From Woeseia sp037968755 (GTDB taxonomy: Bacteria; Pseudomonadota; Gammaproteobacteria; Steroidobacterales; Woeseiaceae), in the NCBI GenBank assembly GCA_037968755.1, contig JBBKWB010000112.1, positions 1 to 64,000 of the forward strand: a DNA stretch of 64,000 nucleotides, in the 5' to 3' direction. Positions 6,787 through 15,622 of this stretch are shown piece by piece. Positions within the stretch are counted from its first letter, which is position 1; each line of letters starts with the position of its first letter. The notes beneath the pieces are model-generated. The model did no database searches, was not told the DNA's origin, and worked only from the letters and a program-made list of their open reading frames with translations. A program made the translations under genes and the position numbers.

Positions 6787-9150
6787 TTGGAGCCTTTCGT
6801 CATTAAGCTCGATCAGCTAGGTATGCAACACGTAGAGGTTGTTGGCGGCAAGAACGCCTCCCTGGGCGAAATGATCAGTAATCTCAGTGAACTTGGCGTA
6901 TCGGTGCCAGGCGGTTTTGCGACGACCGCGGCTGCTTATCGGGATTTCCTGAAGAACAATGGCCTGGATCAAAGGATCTCCAAACTCCTGAAGAAACTAG
7001 ATGTCGACGATATCGACGCGCTGACTAAGGCTGGTAGCACGATTCGCGGCTGGATAATCGACGAACCGTTACCCACTGCATTGACCCAGCAAATCGAGAC
7101 CGCATGGAATGAAATGTCCGGCGGCAAAGATATTGCTGTCGCGGTTCGTTCATCGGCGACGGCAGAAGATTTGCCCGACGCGTCGTTCGCCGGCCAACAG
7201 GAAACGTTCCTGAACGTGCGCGGCATAGAACACTTGTTTGACGCGATTCATCAGGTGTATGCGTCCTTGTACAACGACCGCGCGATAGCTTACCGAGTTC
7301 ACCAGAATTTCGAACACGACATCGTCGCACTGTCAGTTGGCGTGCAATACATGGTACGCAGCGATATCGGTTCAGCAGGTGTGATCTTCACGTTGGATAC
7401 GGAATCCGGTTTTCGCGATGCCGTTTTTGTTACTTCATCGTATGGCCTGGGCGAAACCGTAGTTCAGGGCGCCGTAAACCCTGACGAGTTTTACGTTTAC
7501 AAACCCGCGCTTGCTGCCGGACGTTTTCCGATTCTGCGGAAGAACCTTGGCGCCAAAGCCATCAAAATGATCTACAGCGAGAATCCTGAACCGGGAAAGA
7601 CCGTTGCAACGGTCGATGTTGACGAGACTGAAGCAGATCGCTTCTCGCTTGAGAACGACGACATCATTGAGTTGGCTCGCATGGCCGTCACGATTGAAAA
7701 ACATTACGACCGACCGATGGATATCGAATGGGGCAAAGACGGCAGCGATGGCAAATTGTACATCCTGCAGGCTCGACCGGAGACGGTGCAGAGTCGCAGT
7801 GGTCAGTCCATTCGCCGTTTCACGTTGAAGAACAAGTCAAACATAATCTGCACCGGCCGCAGTATCGGCCAGAAGATTGGTGTTGGTACTGCGAAGGTTA
7901 TTCGCAACGTCAGCGAGATGAATCGAATCCAGCCTGGCGACGTCCTGGTATCGGACATGACGGACCCGGACTGGGAGCCTGTCATGAAGCGAGCATCCGC
8001 AATCGTTACTAACCGCGGCGGCCGAACCTGCCACGCCGCAATTATTGCGCGTGAGCTGGGAATTCCTGCAGTTGTTGGTTGTGGCGATGCAACGAACGTC
8101 ATCGCTGATGGTACGGACGTAACCGTTAGCTGTGCTGAAGGCGATGAGGGCTACGTTTACGACGGCCTGTTGGAATACGACGAAAAAGAAATTCAGCTTG
8201 ATTCGCTGCCGGAAATCCCGGTCAAGATAATGATGAATGTCGGCAATCCGGATCGCGCATTCGACTTCGCCTCACTTCCGCACCGCGGTGTTGGCCTCGC
8301 ACGCATTGAATTCATCATCAACCGGATGATCGGCGTGCACCCCAATGCTTTGTTGGAGTACGACAAGCTTGATGCTGACACGCGCATGCTGGTCGACGGC
8401 CAGATGGCTGGCTACCCGGATCCCATAGAGTTTTTCGTGGACAAACTGGCCGAAGGTGTAAGTACGATCGCAGCGGCGTTTGCTCCGCAGCCGGTCATAG
8501 TCCGCATGTCGGATTTTAAATCCAACGAATACGCCAACCTGATTGGCGGCGACAAATACGAGCCGAAAGAAGAGAACCCGATGCTGGGTTTCCGCGGAGC
8601 GGCGCGCTATGTGTCGAAGGCATTTCGCCCCTGCTTCGATTTGGAATGCCGGGCGTTACGCAAAGTGCGCGATGATATGGGACTCACCAACGTACAAATC
8701 ATGATTCCTTTTGTCCGTACCGTTAACCAGGCTAAGCAGGTTATCGACATCATGGCCGAGAACGGGCTTAAGCGTGGCGAGAATGATCTGCGCGTTATCA
8801 TGATGTCAGAGTTGCCAACCAACGCCCTGCTGGCTGATCAGTATCTTGATCATTTCGATGGCATGTCGATCGGCTCGAATGACATGACCCAGCTTACTCT
8901 CGGACTGGATCGCGATTCCGGCCTGATTGCCGACCTTTTCGATGAACGGGATGAAGCCGTTAAGGCCATGCTGGAGATGACGATCAAGGCCTGTCTTAAA
9001 CGCGGCAAGTACGTCGGCATATGTGGTCAGGGCCCGTCCGATCATCCCGACCTGGCGTTGTGGCTGCTGGAACAAGGGATCGAAAGCATGTCTCTCAACC
9101 CGGACAGCGTCATCGAAACCTGGATGTTCCTCGCCGGTCAGAAAATCTAA
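6787..9150 (+). CDS. ppsA: Phosphoenolpyruvate synthase
   Basis: Converts pyruvate, ATP and water to PEP, AMP and phosphate, the entry step for gluconeogenesis from pyruvate-forming substrates. The chosen start is TTG at 6787, which has AAGGGAG six bases upstream and gives 787 residues (E. coli 792); the frame also extends to TTG 6748 without a ribosome site. Visible parts are the N-terminal ATP-grasp-like domain (VGGKNASLGEM, VAVRSSATAEDLPDASFAGQ), the swivelling phosphohistidine domain with GGRTCHAAIIAREL (His416), and the C-terminal PEP-binding barrel with SIGSNDMTQLTLGLDRDS and the active-site CGQGPS. The regulator gene ppsR is divergent. A strong terminator follows. Confidence 0.97.
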   Translation: MEPFVIKLDQLGMQHVEVVGGKNASLGEMISNLSELGVSVPGGFATTAAAYRDFLKNNGLDQRISKLLKKLDVDDIDALTKAGSTIRGWIIDEPLPTALTQQIETAWNEMSGGKDIAVAVRSSATAEDLPDASFAGQQETFLNVRGIEHLFDAIHQVYASLYNDRAIAYRVHQNFEHDIVALSVGVQYMVRSDIGSAGVIFTLDTESGFRDAVFVTSSYGLGETVVQGAVNPDEFYVYKPALAAGRFPILRKNLGAKAIKMIYSENPEPGKTVATVDVDETEADRFSLENDDIIELARMAVTIEKHYDRPMDIEWGKDGSDGKLYILQARPETVQSRSGQSIRRFTLKNKSNIICTGRSIGQKIGVGTAKVIRNVSEMNRIQPGDVLVSDMTDPDWEPVMKRASAIVTNRGGRTCHAAIIARELGIPAVVGCGDATNVIADGTDVTVSCAEGDEGYVYDGLLEYDEKEIQLDSLPEIPVKIMMNVGNPDRAFDFASLPHRGVGLARIEFIINRMIGVHPNALLEYDKLDADTRMLVDGQMAGYPDPIEFFVDKLAEGVSTIAAAFAPQPVIVRMSDFKSNEYANLIGGDKYEPKEENPMLGFRGAARYVSKAFRPCFDLECRALRKVRDDMGLTNVQIMIPFVRTVNQAKQVIDIMAENGLKRGENDLRVIMMSELPTNALLADQYLDHFDGMSIGSNDMTQLTLGLDRDSGLIADLFDERDEAVKAMLEMTIKACLKRGKYVGICGQGPSDHPDLALWLLEQGIESMSLNPDSVIETWMFLAGQKI

Positions 9151-9165
9151 GGCGAACACTGTTAA

Positions 9166-9206
9166 GAAAAAGCCTGCGAGTGACGCCACTCGCAGGCTTT
9201 TTTTTA
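9166..9206. terminator. Bidirectional rho-independent terminator after ppsA
   Basis: AAGCCTGCGAGTG pairs perfectly with CACTCGCAGGCTT around a short loop, followed by a run of Ts on the plus strand and preceded by five As (Ts on the minus strand). It separates the convergent ppsA (ends 9150) and the SH3-domain gene (ends 9230). Confidence 0.92.
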
Positions 9207-9229
9207 TTAACCGTGATCGGCAGAGTGCC

Positions 9230-9913
9230 TTAGAGGCGGTCGTACCGGGAGGATCGGCCTTTCCAGCGAACCCGCGGCAACCAGATTCCAAGAATAATGC
9301 CGAAAACCAGCACAGCCGCGCCCGCGATAAACCAGTTGCGGTTCGTCTGGCCACTCAGGTTTTGATTCTCCTGCGCCAGCGTGTCCGCACGAATCTCCGA
9401 GTCGGTCAGTTGTTGCTGCAGCCGTTGATTCCGGTTGTCGATCGCCAGAACATCGGCCGCGGTGCGTTTGATTTCATCCAGCTCTTTTTGCAATTGCTGC
9501 TTGTCACGCTCCAGCGACGCGATCTGCGCGGTGGCGCGCTGGGCTTCGGCACGAATCGCCTGGAGCTGGGATGTAAGGCCGCTGCCAGCAGACTCAGCGT
9601 CAGTCAGCTGGCTGGTAAGTTGCTGCAACTGCTGCCGTGCGGCCGGCTCTGCCATCAGGTAACGACTCAGGACCCAGCCTTCGGTACCACCGGGCGTGCG
9701 CACCCGCGAGTAGCCACTGGCCGCATCACGCTCCAGTACCTCGAGCTCGGTACCACTACCTATCATTAGCTGAATAGCGTTACTGGTACTCGGCCCTGTC
9801 CGCAGCATGACCTCAAACTCGTCACTCACCCAACGCGGTTCGGCGAACGCGAGCGGCCCTGTAAACACGCCGACTACACACGTCAGCACTAACAATCTCT
9901 TCATTTTTGACAT
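9230..9913 (-). CDS. SH3-domain membrane protein, YgiM/TIGR04211 type
   Basis: A 227-residue envelope protein with four clear parts: a signal peptide (MKRLLVLTCVVGVFTGPLAFA), a bacterial SH3 domain at about residues 28-90 (FEVMLRTGPSTSNAIQLM, then GWVLSRYL), a coiled coil at about 92-185 rich in Gln and Leu, and one C-terminal transmembrane helix (WFIAGAAVLVFGIILGIWLP) ending in a basic tail. This layout is that of E. coli YgiM. Bacterial SH3 domains often bind peptidoglycan or peptides, so a role at the cell wall is likely but unproven. The start could be the ATG at 9913 or the one three codons later. Confidence 0.85.
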   Translation of the reverse strand: MSKMKRLLVLTCVVGVFTGPLAFAEPRWVSDEFEVMLRTGPSTSNAIQLMIGSGTELEVLERDAASGYSRVRTPGGTEGWVLSRYLMAEPAARQQLQQLTSQLTDAESAGSGLTSQLQAIRAEAQRATAQIASLERDKQQLQKELDEIKRTAADVLAIDNRNQRLQQQLTDSEIRADTLAQENQNLSGQTNRNWFIAGAAVLVFGIILGIWLPRVRWKGRSSRYDRL

Positions 9914-10011
9914 CGAGTTAAACGCTCACTTTCTTGTTGCTGACTATATGACATGAGCCAGTTCTGGCAGTCAATCCGAACAGGCAATTCACCAGTTTAC
10001 GACAGCATCGC

Positions 10012-10623
10012 TCAACTAGCAGCTGTCGCCGTTTTGCGCCAAATGGCGATGAAATTATTGGCGGGCATTGCGTTGAGGGCACTTCGTTGCAGGCCAGCGG
10101 CGCCCGCCAATTCATCCAGATACTCGAGATCACGAATACCCATTGCTGCATCGCGTCCACGCAGTGACGCGTCGAACTGGGCGTTGCTATCGCTGGTAAA
10201 CTCGCCCTCGATTCGAAACGGTCCGTAAAGACAGAACGGCTGGCCTGCGGACAGCAGCCGGCCAGCCAGCGCAAATAATGCAACAACGGCATCAATACTC
10301 ATGATGTGTGCAGTATTTGCCGAGAATATTCCGTCGAAAGGCCCGGCCGGGTCTGGGTCCTGCAGCACATCGAGCGCTACTGGCGGGTGCAAGTTTGGCG
10401 CAGCGGCCGCGGCCAGCCAGGCCCGAATATCCGCATGATTCTCAGTACGATCGCTGGTTTGCCATTCGATATCGGGCAGGTTGCCGGCAAAATAGACGGC
10501 ATGCTGGCCAGTGCCTGAACCAATTTCCAGTACGCGCTTGCAGCCGGCCAGTTCGTCCCGAATGACCGCAAGTATGGCATCACGATTTCGCGCCGTAGCC
10601 GGCGCGTCAGGCAATGCACTCAC
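10012..10623 (-). CDS. DUF938 family protein, SAM-methyltransferase-like
   Basis: A 203-residue soluble protein. The N-terminal half has a methyltransferase motif I (RVLEIGSGTGQHAVYFAG), then an acidic motif II (WQTSD) and the conserved IFSANTAHIMS of the DUF938 (UPF0585) family. The C-terminus ends NNFIAIWRK, also typical. Its substrate is unknown. The frame is open further upstream, but the GTG at 10623 overlaps the stop of orn as GTGA, which points to translational coupling and is the start used here. It forms an operon with orn. Family sure, activity unproven. Confidence 0.85.
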   Translation of the reverse strand: MSALPDAPATARNRDAILAVIRDELAGCKRVLEIGSGTGQHAVYFAGNLPDIEWQTSDRTENHADIRAWLAAAAAPNLHPPVALDVLQDPDPAGPFDGIFSANTAHIMSIDAVVALFALAGRLLSAGQPFCLYGPFRIEGEFTSDSNAQFDASLRGRDAAMGIRDLEYLDELAGAAGLQRSALNAMPANNFIAIWRKTATAAS

Positions 10624-11201
10624 GTTGCGGCCGCAATTACAGTCTGGTCGAGCAGCGCGCCTCGATACCACACGAGCTCGGCAATGGAGTCACGTATATC
10701 CGCCAACGCCAGATGCTCAGAACCCTTGCTAAAACCGCTCGCAACGTCCGGCGCCCATAGTTGCGCGAGGATCTTCAGAGAACTGACATCCAGGTTGCGG
10801 TAGTGAAAATAGGCTTCCAACAGCGGCATTTCGCGCGCCAGGAAGCGGCGGTCCTGGCATATGCTGTTGCCGCACATCGGTGACTTGCCCGATTCCACGT
10901 GCTGCGAGAGAAAGGCAATCGTGGCGCGCTCTGCGTCGGCCAGCGTTGTCGTGCTGTGCATCACCCGCTCCGTCAGGCCGGACCCGCCGTGCTGCCGTGT
11001 ATTCCACTCGTCCATGCCGTCCAGCACATCCTTCGACTGCCGTATGGCAAGAACCGGTCCCTCAGCAATCTCATTGAGATGGCGATCCGTTACGACTGTG
11101 GCAATCTCGATGATGCGATCCGTGTTGGTATTAAGGCCGGTCATCTCAAGATCAATCCAGATCAGGTTGTCGGCCGCCGGTTGCGGTACTGTCGCTTCCA
11201 T
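10620..11201 (-). CDS. orn: Oligoribonuclease
   Basis: 3'-5' exoribonuclease of the DEDDh family that degrades two-to-five-nucleotide RNAs, including pGpG from cyclic-di-GMP turnover; usually essential in Gammaproteobacteria. The start at 11201 gives 193 residues (E. coli 181); ATG at 11216 is an alternative, and the frame is open to 11342 without support. All marks are present: LIWIDLEMTGLN (catalytic Asp and Glu), TDRIIEIATVVTD, GNSICQDRRFLAREMP, YFHYRNLDVSSLK, and HLALADIRDSIAELVWYR (the last catalytic His and Asp). It is divergent from rsgA, as is common in Gammaproteobacteria, and overlaps the DUF938 gene by four bases. Confidence 0.95.
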   Translation of the reverse strand: MEATVPQPAADNLIWIDLEMTGLNTNTDRIIEIATVVTDRHLNEIAEGPVLAIRQSKDVLDGMDEWNTRQHGGSGLTERVMHSTTTLADAERATIAFLSQHVESGKSPMCGNSICQDRRFLAREMPLLEAYFHYRNLDVSSLKILAQLWAPDVASGFSKGSEHLALADIRDSIAELVWYRGALLDQTVIAAAT

Positions 11202-11359
11202 CCAGGTCTCGCCCATTCGCCCAAAATACAGCGCGTGAGTGTCGCACGGCGCGCACATCCGTTGCCAGCGCAGTGCAATCCGGATCCAGTCGTGCACGGG
11301 CTGCGGATGCACGGCATACTGCCGCGCTATGTCCATAGTCAATTCATTCCGCCACGATC

Positions 11360-12265
11360 ATGGCTGACACTGCTAGCGCTGTGGTCACGGCCACATACGG
11401 TCGGCGTATGGAAGTGCGCCTGGCCGATGGCACCAGTGTTGGCGCTCGCATCAAAGGCCGCAACCTGCGCCCGGTCTGTGGCGACCATGTCACGATCGAA
11501 GTAATCGAAAATGAGCCAGACTGGCTCATCGTGGAAATACTCCCGCGCCGCAACGAGCTGACTCGGCCCAATCAACGTGGCAAAACTGAAATCCTGGCGG
11601 CGAATCTTGATTTCATTGCGGTGACCTGTGCAGCTGTACCCAAGCCCGACTGGTATATCGTGGACCGCTATCTTTGTGCGGCCGAGCTGATGCGGGTCGC
11701 AGCGGCCGTCATCTTCAACAAGGCGGATGACGGCACAATCGAGAACGATATCGACGAGGAACTCGCCGCGTACCGCAAGCTCGACTACACGACACTGGTC
11801 TGCAGCGCGCGCACCTCTCACAACCTTGATCTCGTGGAAACCGCATTGGAACAGCAGCTGGCTATAATCGTCGGCCAGTCTGGCGTCGGTAAATCAAGTC
11901 TTATCAATGCCATCACGCGCGCCGATCAACGGACCGCAGCTGTGTCCACCGCGCGCGGTGGCGAAGGCCGGCACACGACCGTCAACTCCGTCATGCTCGC
12001 GCAACCACGTGGTGGCTACGTAGTGGATTCTCCCGGGGTGCGCGACTATGCACCGGCAATTGCTGAAGCCGCGGATGTCGAGTTCGGCTTCCGGGAGATT
12101 CACGGGTTTGGTGTGGACTGTCGCTTCTCGAACTGCCGCCACCGGCAGGAACCGAAGTGCGCGGTCAAAGCAGCGGTTGAGTCTGGCGAAATCAGCGCCC
12201 GCCGTTATGAAAGCTACAGGCGCATGTTGCTGTTAACTGAGCAGAATGAACGCGGTCGCTATTGA
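11360..12265 (+). CDS. rsgA: Ribosome small-subunit GTPase A
   Basis: Circularly permuted GTPase that helps mature the 30S subunit. The 301-residue protein has an N-terminal OB-fold (VVTATYGRRMEVRLADG), then the permuted G motifs in the order G4 (FNKADD), G1 (GQSGVGKSSLINAI) and G3 (DSPGV), and a C-terminal zinc site (CRFSNCRHRQEPKCAV). It is shorter than E. coli RsgA (350) mainly because it lacks the extended N-terminus. The intergenic region to orn (158 bases) must hold its promoter. It ends 6 bases before the convergent hinT. Confidence 0.95.
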   Translation: MADTASAVVTATYGRRMEVRLADGTSVGARIKGRNLRPVCGDHVTIEVIENEPDWLIVEILPRRNELTRPNQRGKTEILAANLDFIAVTCAAVPKPDWYIVDRYLCAAELMRVAAAVIFNKADDGTIENDIDEELAAYRKLDYTTLVCSARTSHNLDLVETALEQQLAIIVGQSGVGKSSLINAITRADQRTAAVSTARGGEGRHTTVNSVMLAQPRGGYVVDSPGVRDYAPAIAEAADVEFGFREIHGFGVDCRFSNCRHRQEPKCAVKAAVESGEISARRYESYRRMLLLTEQNERGRY

Positions 12266-12271
12266 ATCTCG

Positions 12272-12622
12272 CTAACCGGGCGGCCAGCTCAGGCCACGTC
12301 CGCCCAACAGGTGCAGATGAATATGAAACACGCTCTGGCCAGCGCCCTCGTTGCAGTTCATCGCCACCCGGTAGCCCGGTTCAGCAATGCCCTCGGCGGC
12401 GGCTATGGCTTTGGCAGCGAGAAACATCGCCCCAACCGTTTCTGCATCGCCGTCTTCCAGGTCATTAATAGTCGCAACATGCTTGCGCGGCACGATTAGA
12501 ACATGAGTCGGTGCTTGAGGATTGATATCCCGAAACGCGACAACGGCTTCATTCTCGAAAATGATGTCAGCGTCGAGCTCCGAGTTGGCAATGCGGCAAA
12601 ACAGGCAGTTCGTTGCAGTCAT
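12272..12622 (-). CDS. hinT: HIT-family purine nucleoside phosphoramidase (HinT-like)
   Basis: Histidine-triad hydrolase that cleaves adenosine 5'-phosphoramidates. The 116 residues match HinT length (E. coli 119). The start of the domain (CLFCRIANSELDADIIFE) and the catalytic triad FHIHLHLLGGR, with His100, His102 and His104, are exact. The gene is the last of the dnaX-ybaB-recR group, 21 bases after recR, and may be co-transcribed with it. Confidence 0.92.
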   Translation of the reverse strand: MTATNCLFCRIANSELDADIIFENEAVVAFRDINPQAPTHVLIVPRKHVATINDLEDGDAETVGAMFLAAKAIAAAEGIAEPGYRVAMNCNEGAGQSVFHIHLHLLGGRGLSWPPG

Positions 12623-12643
12623 AGATGGCTCCGTATAGCAGGA

Positions 12644-13240
12644 TTAGACAGCGCGCCGACCAAAAAACGCGTGTGACAATGTACCGCCGTCCACGTATTC
12701 AAGCTCGCCACCCAGTGGCACACCGTGCGCGATCCGGCTCGCCTGCACATTGTGCTGCGCAGCCATGCCTGCCAGGAAATGCGAGGTGGCATCGCCTTCT
12801 ACTGTCGGGTTGGTCGCAATAATCATTTCCGTGGTTTCGTTCTCGGCGAGCAAGCCTTCGAGGAGCTGCGCCCCGAGCTCTTCCGGCCCGATGCCATCCA
12901 ACGGCGACAAATGCCCCATTAGAACGAAATACAAGCCTCGGTAACCGGTAGCATCTTCAATTGCCATGACGTCGGCCGGTGACTCAACGATGCACATCTG
13001 GCCGCGATCGCGACCCGGGGCGGAACAAATGCTACAAAGCTCGCCCTCTGTGAACATACGACAACGGCTGCAATGTCCGATGCCGGCAGATGCGTCAGCT
13101 AGTGCGCCGGCTAACGCGTTCGCCCCATCGCGATTACGTTCGAGAAGGTGAAAGGCGATCCGTTGTGCTGACTTGCGGCCCACACCCGGCATACAGCACA
13201 GCGCATCGATCAAGCGAATAAGCAGAGGTGAATACGACAC
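12644..13240 (-). CDS. recR: Recombination mediator protein RecR
   Basis: Works with RecO (and RecF) to load RecA on SSB-coated single-stranded DNA at gaps. The 198-residue protein (E. coli 201) begins with a helix-hairpin-helix region (LPGVGRKSAQ type; here MPGVGRKSAQRIAFHLLE), then a C4 zinc finger (CSRCRMFTEGELCSIC), and a Toprim domain (MCIVESPADVMAIEDATGYRG). It ends EYVDGGTLSHAFFGRR as usual. It lies 6 bases after ybaB, in the conserved dnaX-ybaB-recR operon. Confidence 0.96.
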   Translation of the reverse strand: MSYSPLLIRLIDALCCMPGVGRKSAQRIAFHLLERNRDGANALAGALADASAGIGHCSRCRMFTEGELCSICSAPGRDRGQMCIVESPADVMAIEDATGYRGLYFVLMGHLSPLDGIGPEELGAQLLEGLLAENETTEMIIATNPTVEGDATSHFLAGMAAQHNVQASRIAHGVPLGGELEYVDGGTLSHAFFGRRAV

Positions 13241-13246
13241 GGCGAC

Positions 13247-13570
13247 TCAGAATGGCAGTTTCATGCCCGGCGGCAGCGAGAGACCCGATGCCATTCCGGA
13301 AAATTTTTCAGCGACTGTCGATTCGACCCGACGCACTGCGTCGTTAAATGCCGCCACAATCAAGTCCTCGAGCATTTCGCGGTCTTCTCCGAACAACGAA
13401 TCGTCGATCTCAATACCTTGTACTTCGTGCTTGCAATTCATGCGAATTTTCACCATACCGGCGCCGGATTCGCCCGCGACCATCTCTTTGCCCATTTCCT
13501 GCTGCGCTTTCTGCATTTCTTCCTGCATTTTCTGCGCCTGCTTCATGAGCTGGCCAATTCCACCTTTCAT
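13247..13570 (-). CDS. ybaB: YbaB/EbfC nucleoid-associated protein
   Basis: Small dimeric DNA-binding protein that forms part of the nucleoid. The 107 residues match E. coli YbaB (109). The Gln- and Met-rich N-terminal helix (GIGQLMKQAQKMQEEMQKAQ), the central MVKIRMNCKHEVQGIEIDDS and the C-terminal PPGMKLPF are all typical. It lies between dnaX (18 bases upstream) and recR (6 bases downstream), the conserved order. Confidence 0.95.
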   Translation of the reverse strand: MKGGIGQLMKQAQKMQEEMQKAQQEMGKEMVAGESGAGMVKIRMNCKHEVQGIEIDDSLFGEDREMLEDLIVAAFNDAVRRVESTVAEKFSGMASGLSLPPGMKLPF

Positions 13571-13588
13571 CTACTGCTCCTGATCTGT

Positions 13589-15211
13589 CTAATTGTCGCG
13601 ACTAACGACTTCTATCGAATCGGTATTCAACGTGGCGCCGAACATGTCCTGCAACGCGCGAACATTGGGGTCGGCTTCGAGTGACTGTCGAGCCGCTGCA
13701 AGCTGCTCATCCGCCGCGCGTGCTTCGGCCTGAACGGGGGTTTCGACCGCCTCGTTGCCGACTTCAATCTCGATCTGCAGGGTCTCGCCAAAATTCTCGC
13801 TTAGCGCTTTCGCCAGCAGGCTTTTACGCTGTGCAGTCAGCACGGACTCCGATCGCTTGTCGAGCGACAAGTGTATGACATTGCCTTCGCGCCGCAGGTA
13901 ACCGCAATTACTCGCTAACAAACGCGTCGCGCCAGCCAATCCCAGCGATATTATCAACGAAGACCAGTCAGGATTCTGCCAGCCGGCGCTCGACTCGACT
14001 GCCACGTTTTTCTCAGCAGGCTTCGCTTCAGCCTTTTTGACCGCCGCACTCGCCGCCGCCGGTTTCGTTTTCCTGGCGCTGGCCGCTGTTGGCGAGCGAC
14101 TACCGCCCGGGCTGTTCTGCGCGGCCCGTACCGGCCGAAACGCAAGCATGCGCAACAGCGTCATTTCCGCGCCGCTGCGCGGGTCCGGTGCCAGGTGCAG
14201 GTCGCGGCGACCCATGATAGCGATCTGGTAAAAAAGCTGTGCATCTTCAGCCGACATCTGTTCCGAGAATGCCTTCAGCTGTGCTTCGCTCAGCTCGTCA
14301 TGTATGTCGCTGGCGCCGGTCACCTGGAAAACGGCAATGCGTTGCAATGTGCGTGCAAGGTCGTCGAGCAAATTGGCGTAGTCTGGAAACTGTTCATCAA
14401 TTTCGGCAATCGACAGCAGCAGCCCGGATGCATCGCCATCGGCGAGCAAAGTCAGCAAACCGGAAACGTGCTCACGATCGATCGTACCGAGCATTGCGCC
14501 AACCGACGCAGCATCCACTCCACCACCGCAGTAAGCGATTGCCTGATCGAGCAGGCTTAATGCATCGCGCAGACTGCCGTCCGCAGCTCGTGCGATCAAT
14601 GCCAGTGATTCGGTATCGCACTCCACAGCTTCTTCTTTACAAATATACTCAAGGCGCTCGCGAATAAGATTCGGGGTGAGCCGCTTGAGATTGAATTGCA
14701 GGCACCGCGACAGCACGGTAACCGGTAGTTTTTGCGGATCGGTTGTCGCGAGCAGAAACTTGACGTGCGGTGGTGGCTCTTCAAGCGTCTTTAACAATGC
14801 ATTGAACGAGCTCTTCGACAACATGTGCACCTCGTCGATCAAGTACACCTTGAAGCGCCCGCGCGCTGGTGCGTACTGCACATTGTCCAGCAGTTCCCGC
14901 GTGTCATCGACCTTGGTTTTCGATGCGGCATCGACCTCAATCAGGTCGACGAAGCGACCCTCGTCGATTTCGCGGCACGCACTGCATTCGTCACACGGAT
15001 TCGCCGTCAGCCCGGACTCGCAATTGAGGCACTTGGCCAGGATGCGTGCGATCGTGGTTTTACCAACGCCACGAGTACCCGCAAACAAATACGCGTGATG
15101 CAGCCGCTGTGCCTCAAGCGCATTGGAAAGCGCTCGCAAGACGTGGGTTTGCCCCACGGTATCGGTGAAATTCTTCGGTCGCCACTTGCGCGCGAGAACG
15201 AGATAACTCAT
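13589..15211 (-). CDS. dnaX: DNA polymerase III subunit tau/gamma
   Basis: Clamp-loader ATPase that organises the replisome. Residues about 1-230 form the AAA+ module with Walker A (GTRGVGKTTIARIL), a zinc module (CLNCESGLTANPCDECSAC), Walker B (VYLIDEVHML) and sensor 1 (LATTDPQKLP). Domain III follows to about 365. A low-complexity linker rich in Ala, Lys and Pro (about 370-410) precedes the tau-specific C-terminal part. At 540 residues it is shorter than E. coli tau (643). No convincing frameshift heptamer is visible, so a separate gamma form is not supported. It heads the operon with ybaB, recR and perhaps hinT; ffs lies 113 bases upstream. Confidence 0.95.
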   Translation of the reverse strand: MSYLVLARKWRPKNFTDTVGQTHVLRALSNALEAQRLHHAYLFAGTRGVGKTTIARILAKCLNCESGLTANPCDECSACREIDEGRFVDLIEVDAASKTKVDDTRELLDNVQYAPARGRFKVYLIDEVHMLSKSSFNALLKTLEEPPPHVKFLLATTDPQKLPVTVLSRCLQFNLKRLTPNLIRERLEYICKEEAVECDTESLALIARAADGSLRDALSLLDQAIAYCGGGVDAASVGAMLGTIDREHVSGLLTLLADGDASGLLLSIAEIDEQFPDYANLLDDLARTLQRIAVFQVTGASDIHDELSEAQLKAFSEQMSAEDAQLFYQIAIMGRRDLHLAPDPRSGAEMTLLRMLAFRPVRAAQNSPGGSRSPTAASARKTKPAAASAAVKKAEAKPAEKNVAVESSAGWQNPDWSSLIISLGLAGATRLLASNCGYLRREGNVIHLSLDKRSESVLTAQRKSLLAKALSENFGETLQIEIEVGNEAVETPVQAEARAADEQLAAARQSLEADPNVRALQDMFGATLNTDSIEVVSRDN

Positions 15212-15324
15212 ACGTCAGCCAGTTTGTTGCCGGGATTGGCAGAATTGATGTCAGAGCGGACAGTGTAACCATTGGTGCGAGGGGAACAAGGCGCAATATG
15301 GCCGTTCGCCAAGGCTCTGAAAGT

Positions 15325-15430
15325 GGTCCGCGCCAGCCGCTCCCCGGCACCCGGCTGCACCGCTGCCGCTGCTCCCTTCCGGGCCTGACGGGGTTCACGG
15401 TTGACCGTCGCGGGGTAGCCGACGCGGACC
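15325..15430 (-). ncRNA. ffs: 4.5S RNA, bacterial small SRP RNA
   Basis: On the minus strand the apical loop motif GTCAGGCCCGGAAGGGAGCA (about 15365-15385), with the GGAAG tetraloop, is the Ffh-binding site of small SRP RNAs. The terminal stem is formed by GGTCCGCG at 15423-15430 and CGCGGACC at 15325-15332, perfectly complementary, giving about 106 nucleotides. The partner protein gene ffh is in the same window at 57429-58799. A gene position next to dnaX is common in Proteobacteria. The ends are inferred from the closing stem and may be off by several bases. Confidence 0.92.
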
Positions 15431-15437
15431 GGGCGCG

Positions 15438-15466
15438 ATTATCGCCAAGTGCAGCGCTCGATACAA
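15438..15466 (-). promoter_or_regulatory. Putative sigma70 promoter of ffs
   Basis: On the minus strand TTGTAT (15461-15466) and GATAAT (15438-15443) are separated by 17 bases. Seven bases follow before the first G of the SRP RNA closing stem at 15430, exactly where transcription should start. Confidence 0.65.
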
Positions 15467-15622
15467 TGCGCGGCCCGTGAATCGTGTGATTTACCGGGAA
15501 CGAGCGACCATGCTGATAAAAGCAGCCTGCAAAATGACATGGTTTGCGTCGGATGAGGTTGTTATTCTCTCACTCCGCTTGAGCGGCCCACTGGCGCTCA
15601 AACCAGCCTCAGGAGATCTCAC

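Noticed and set aside
11202..11342. N-terminal extension of Orn up to ATG 11342
   Set aside because: Known Orn proteins begin within a few residues of the catalytic motif; the extension has no support.
13954..14145. A -1 frame inside dnaX after CAAAAAGG near 14029-14036, as a possible programmed frameshift making gamma
   Set aside because: The site is C-AAA-AAG, not A-AAA-AAG, so the first tRNA would not re-pair well. No clear stimulating hairpin or upstream Shine-Dalgarno was seen.
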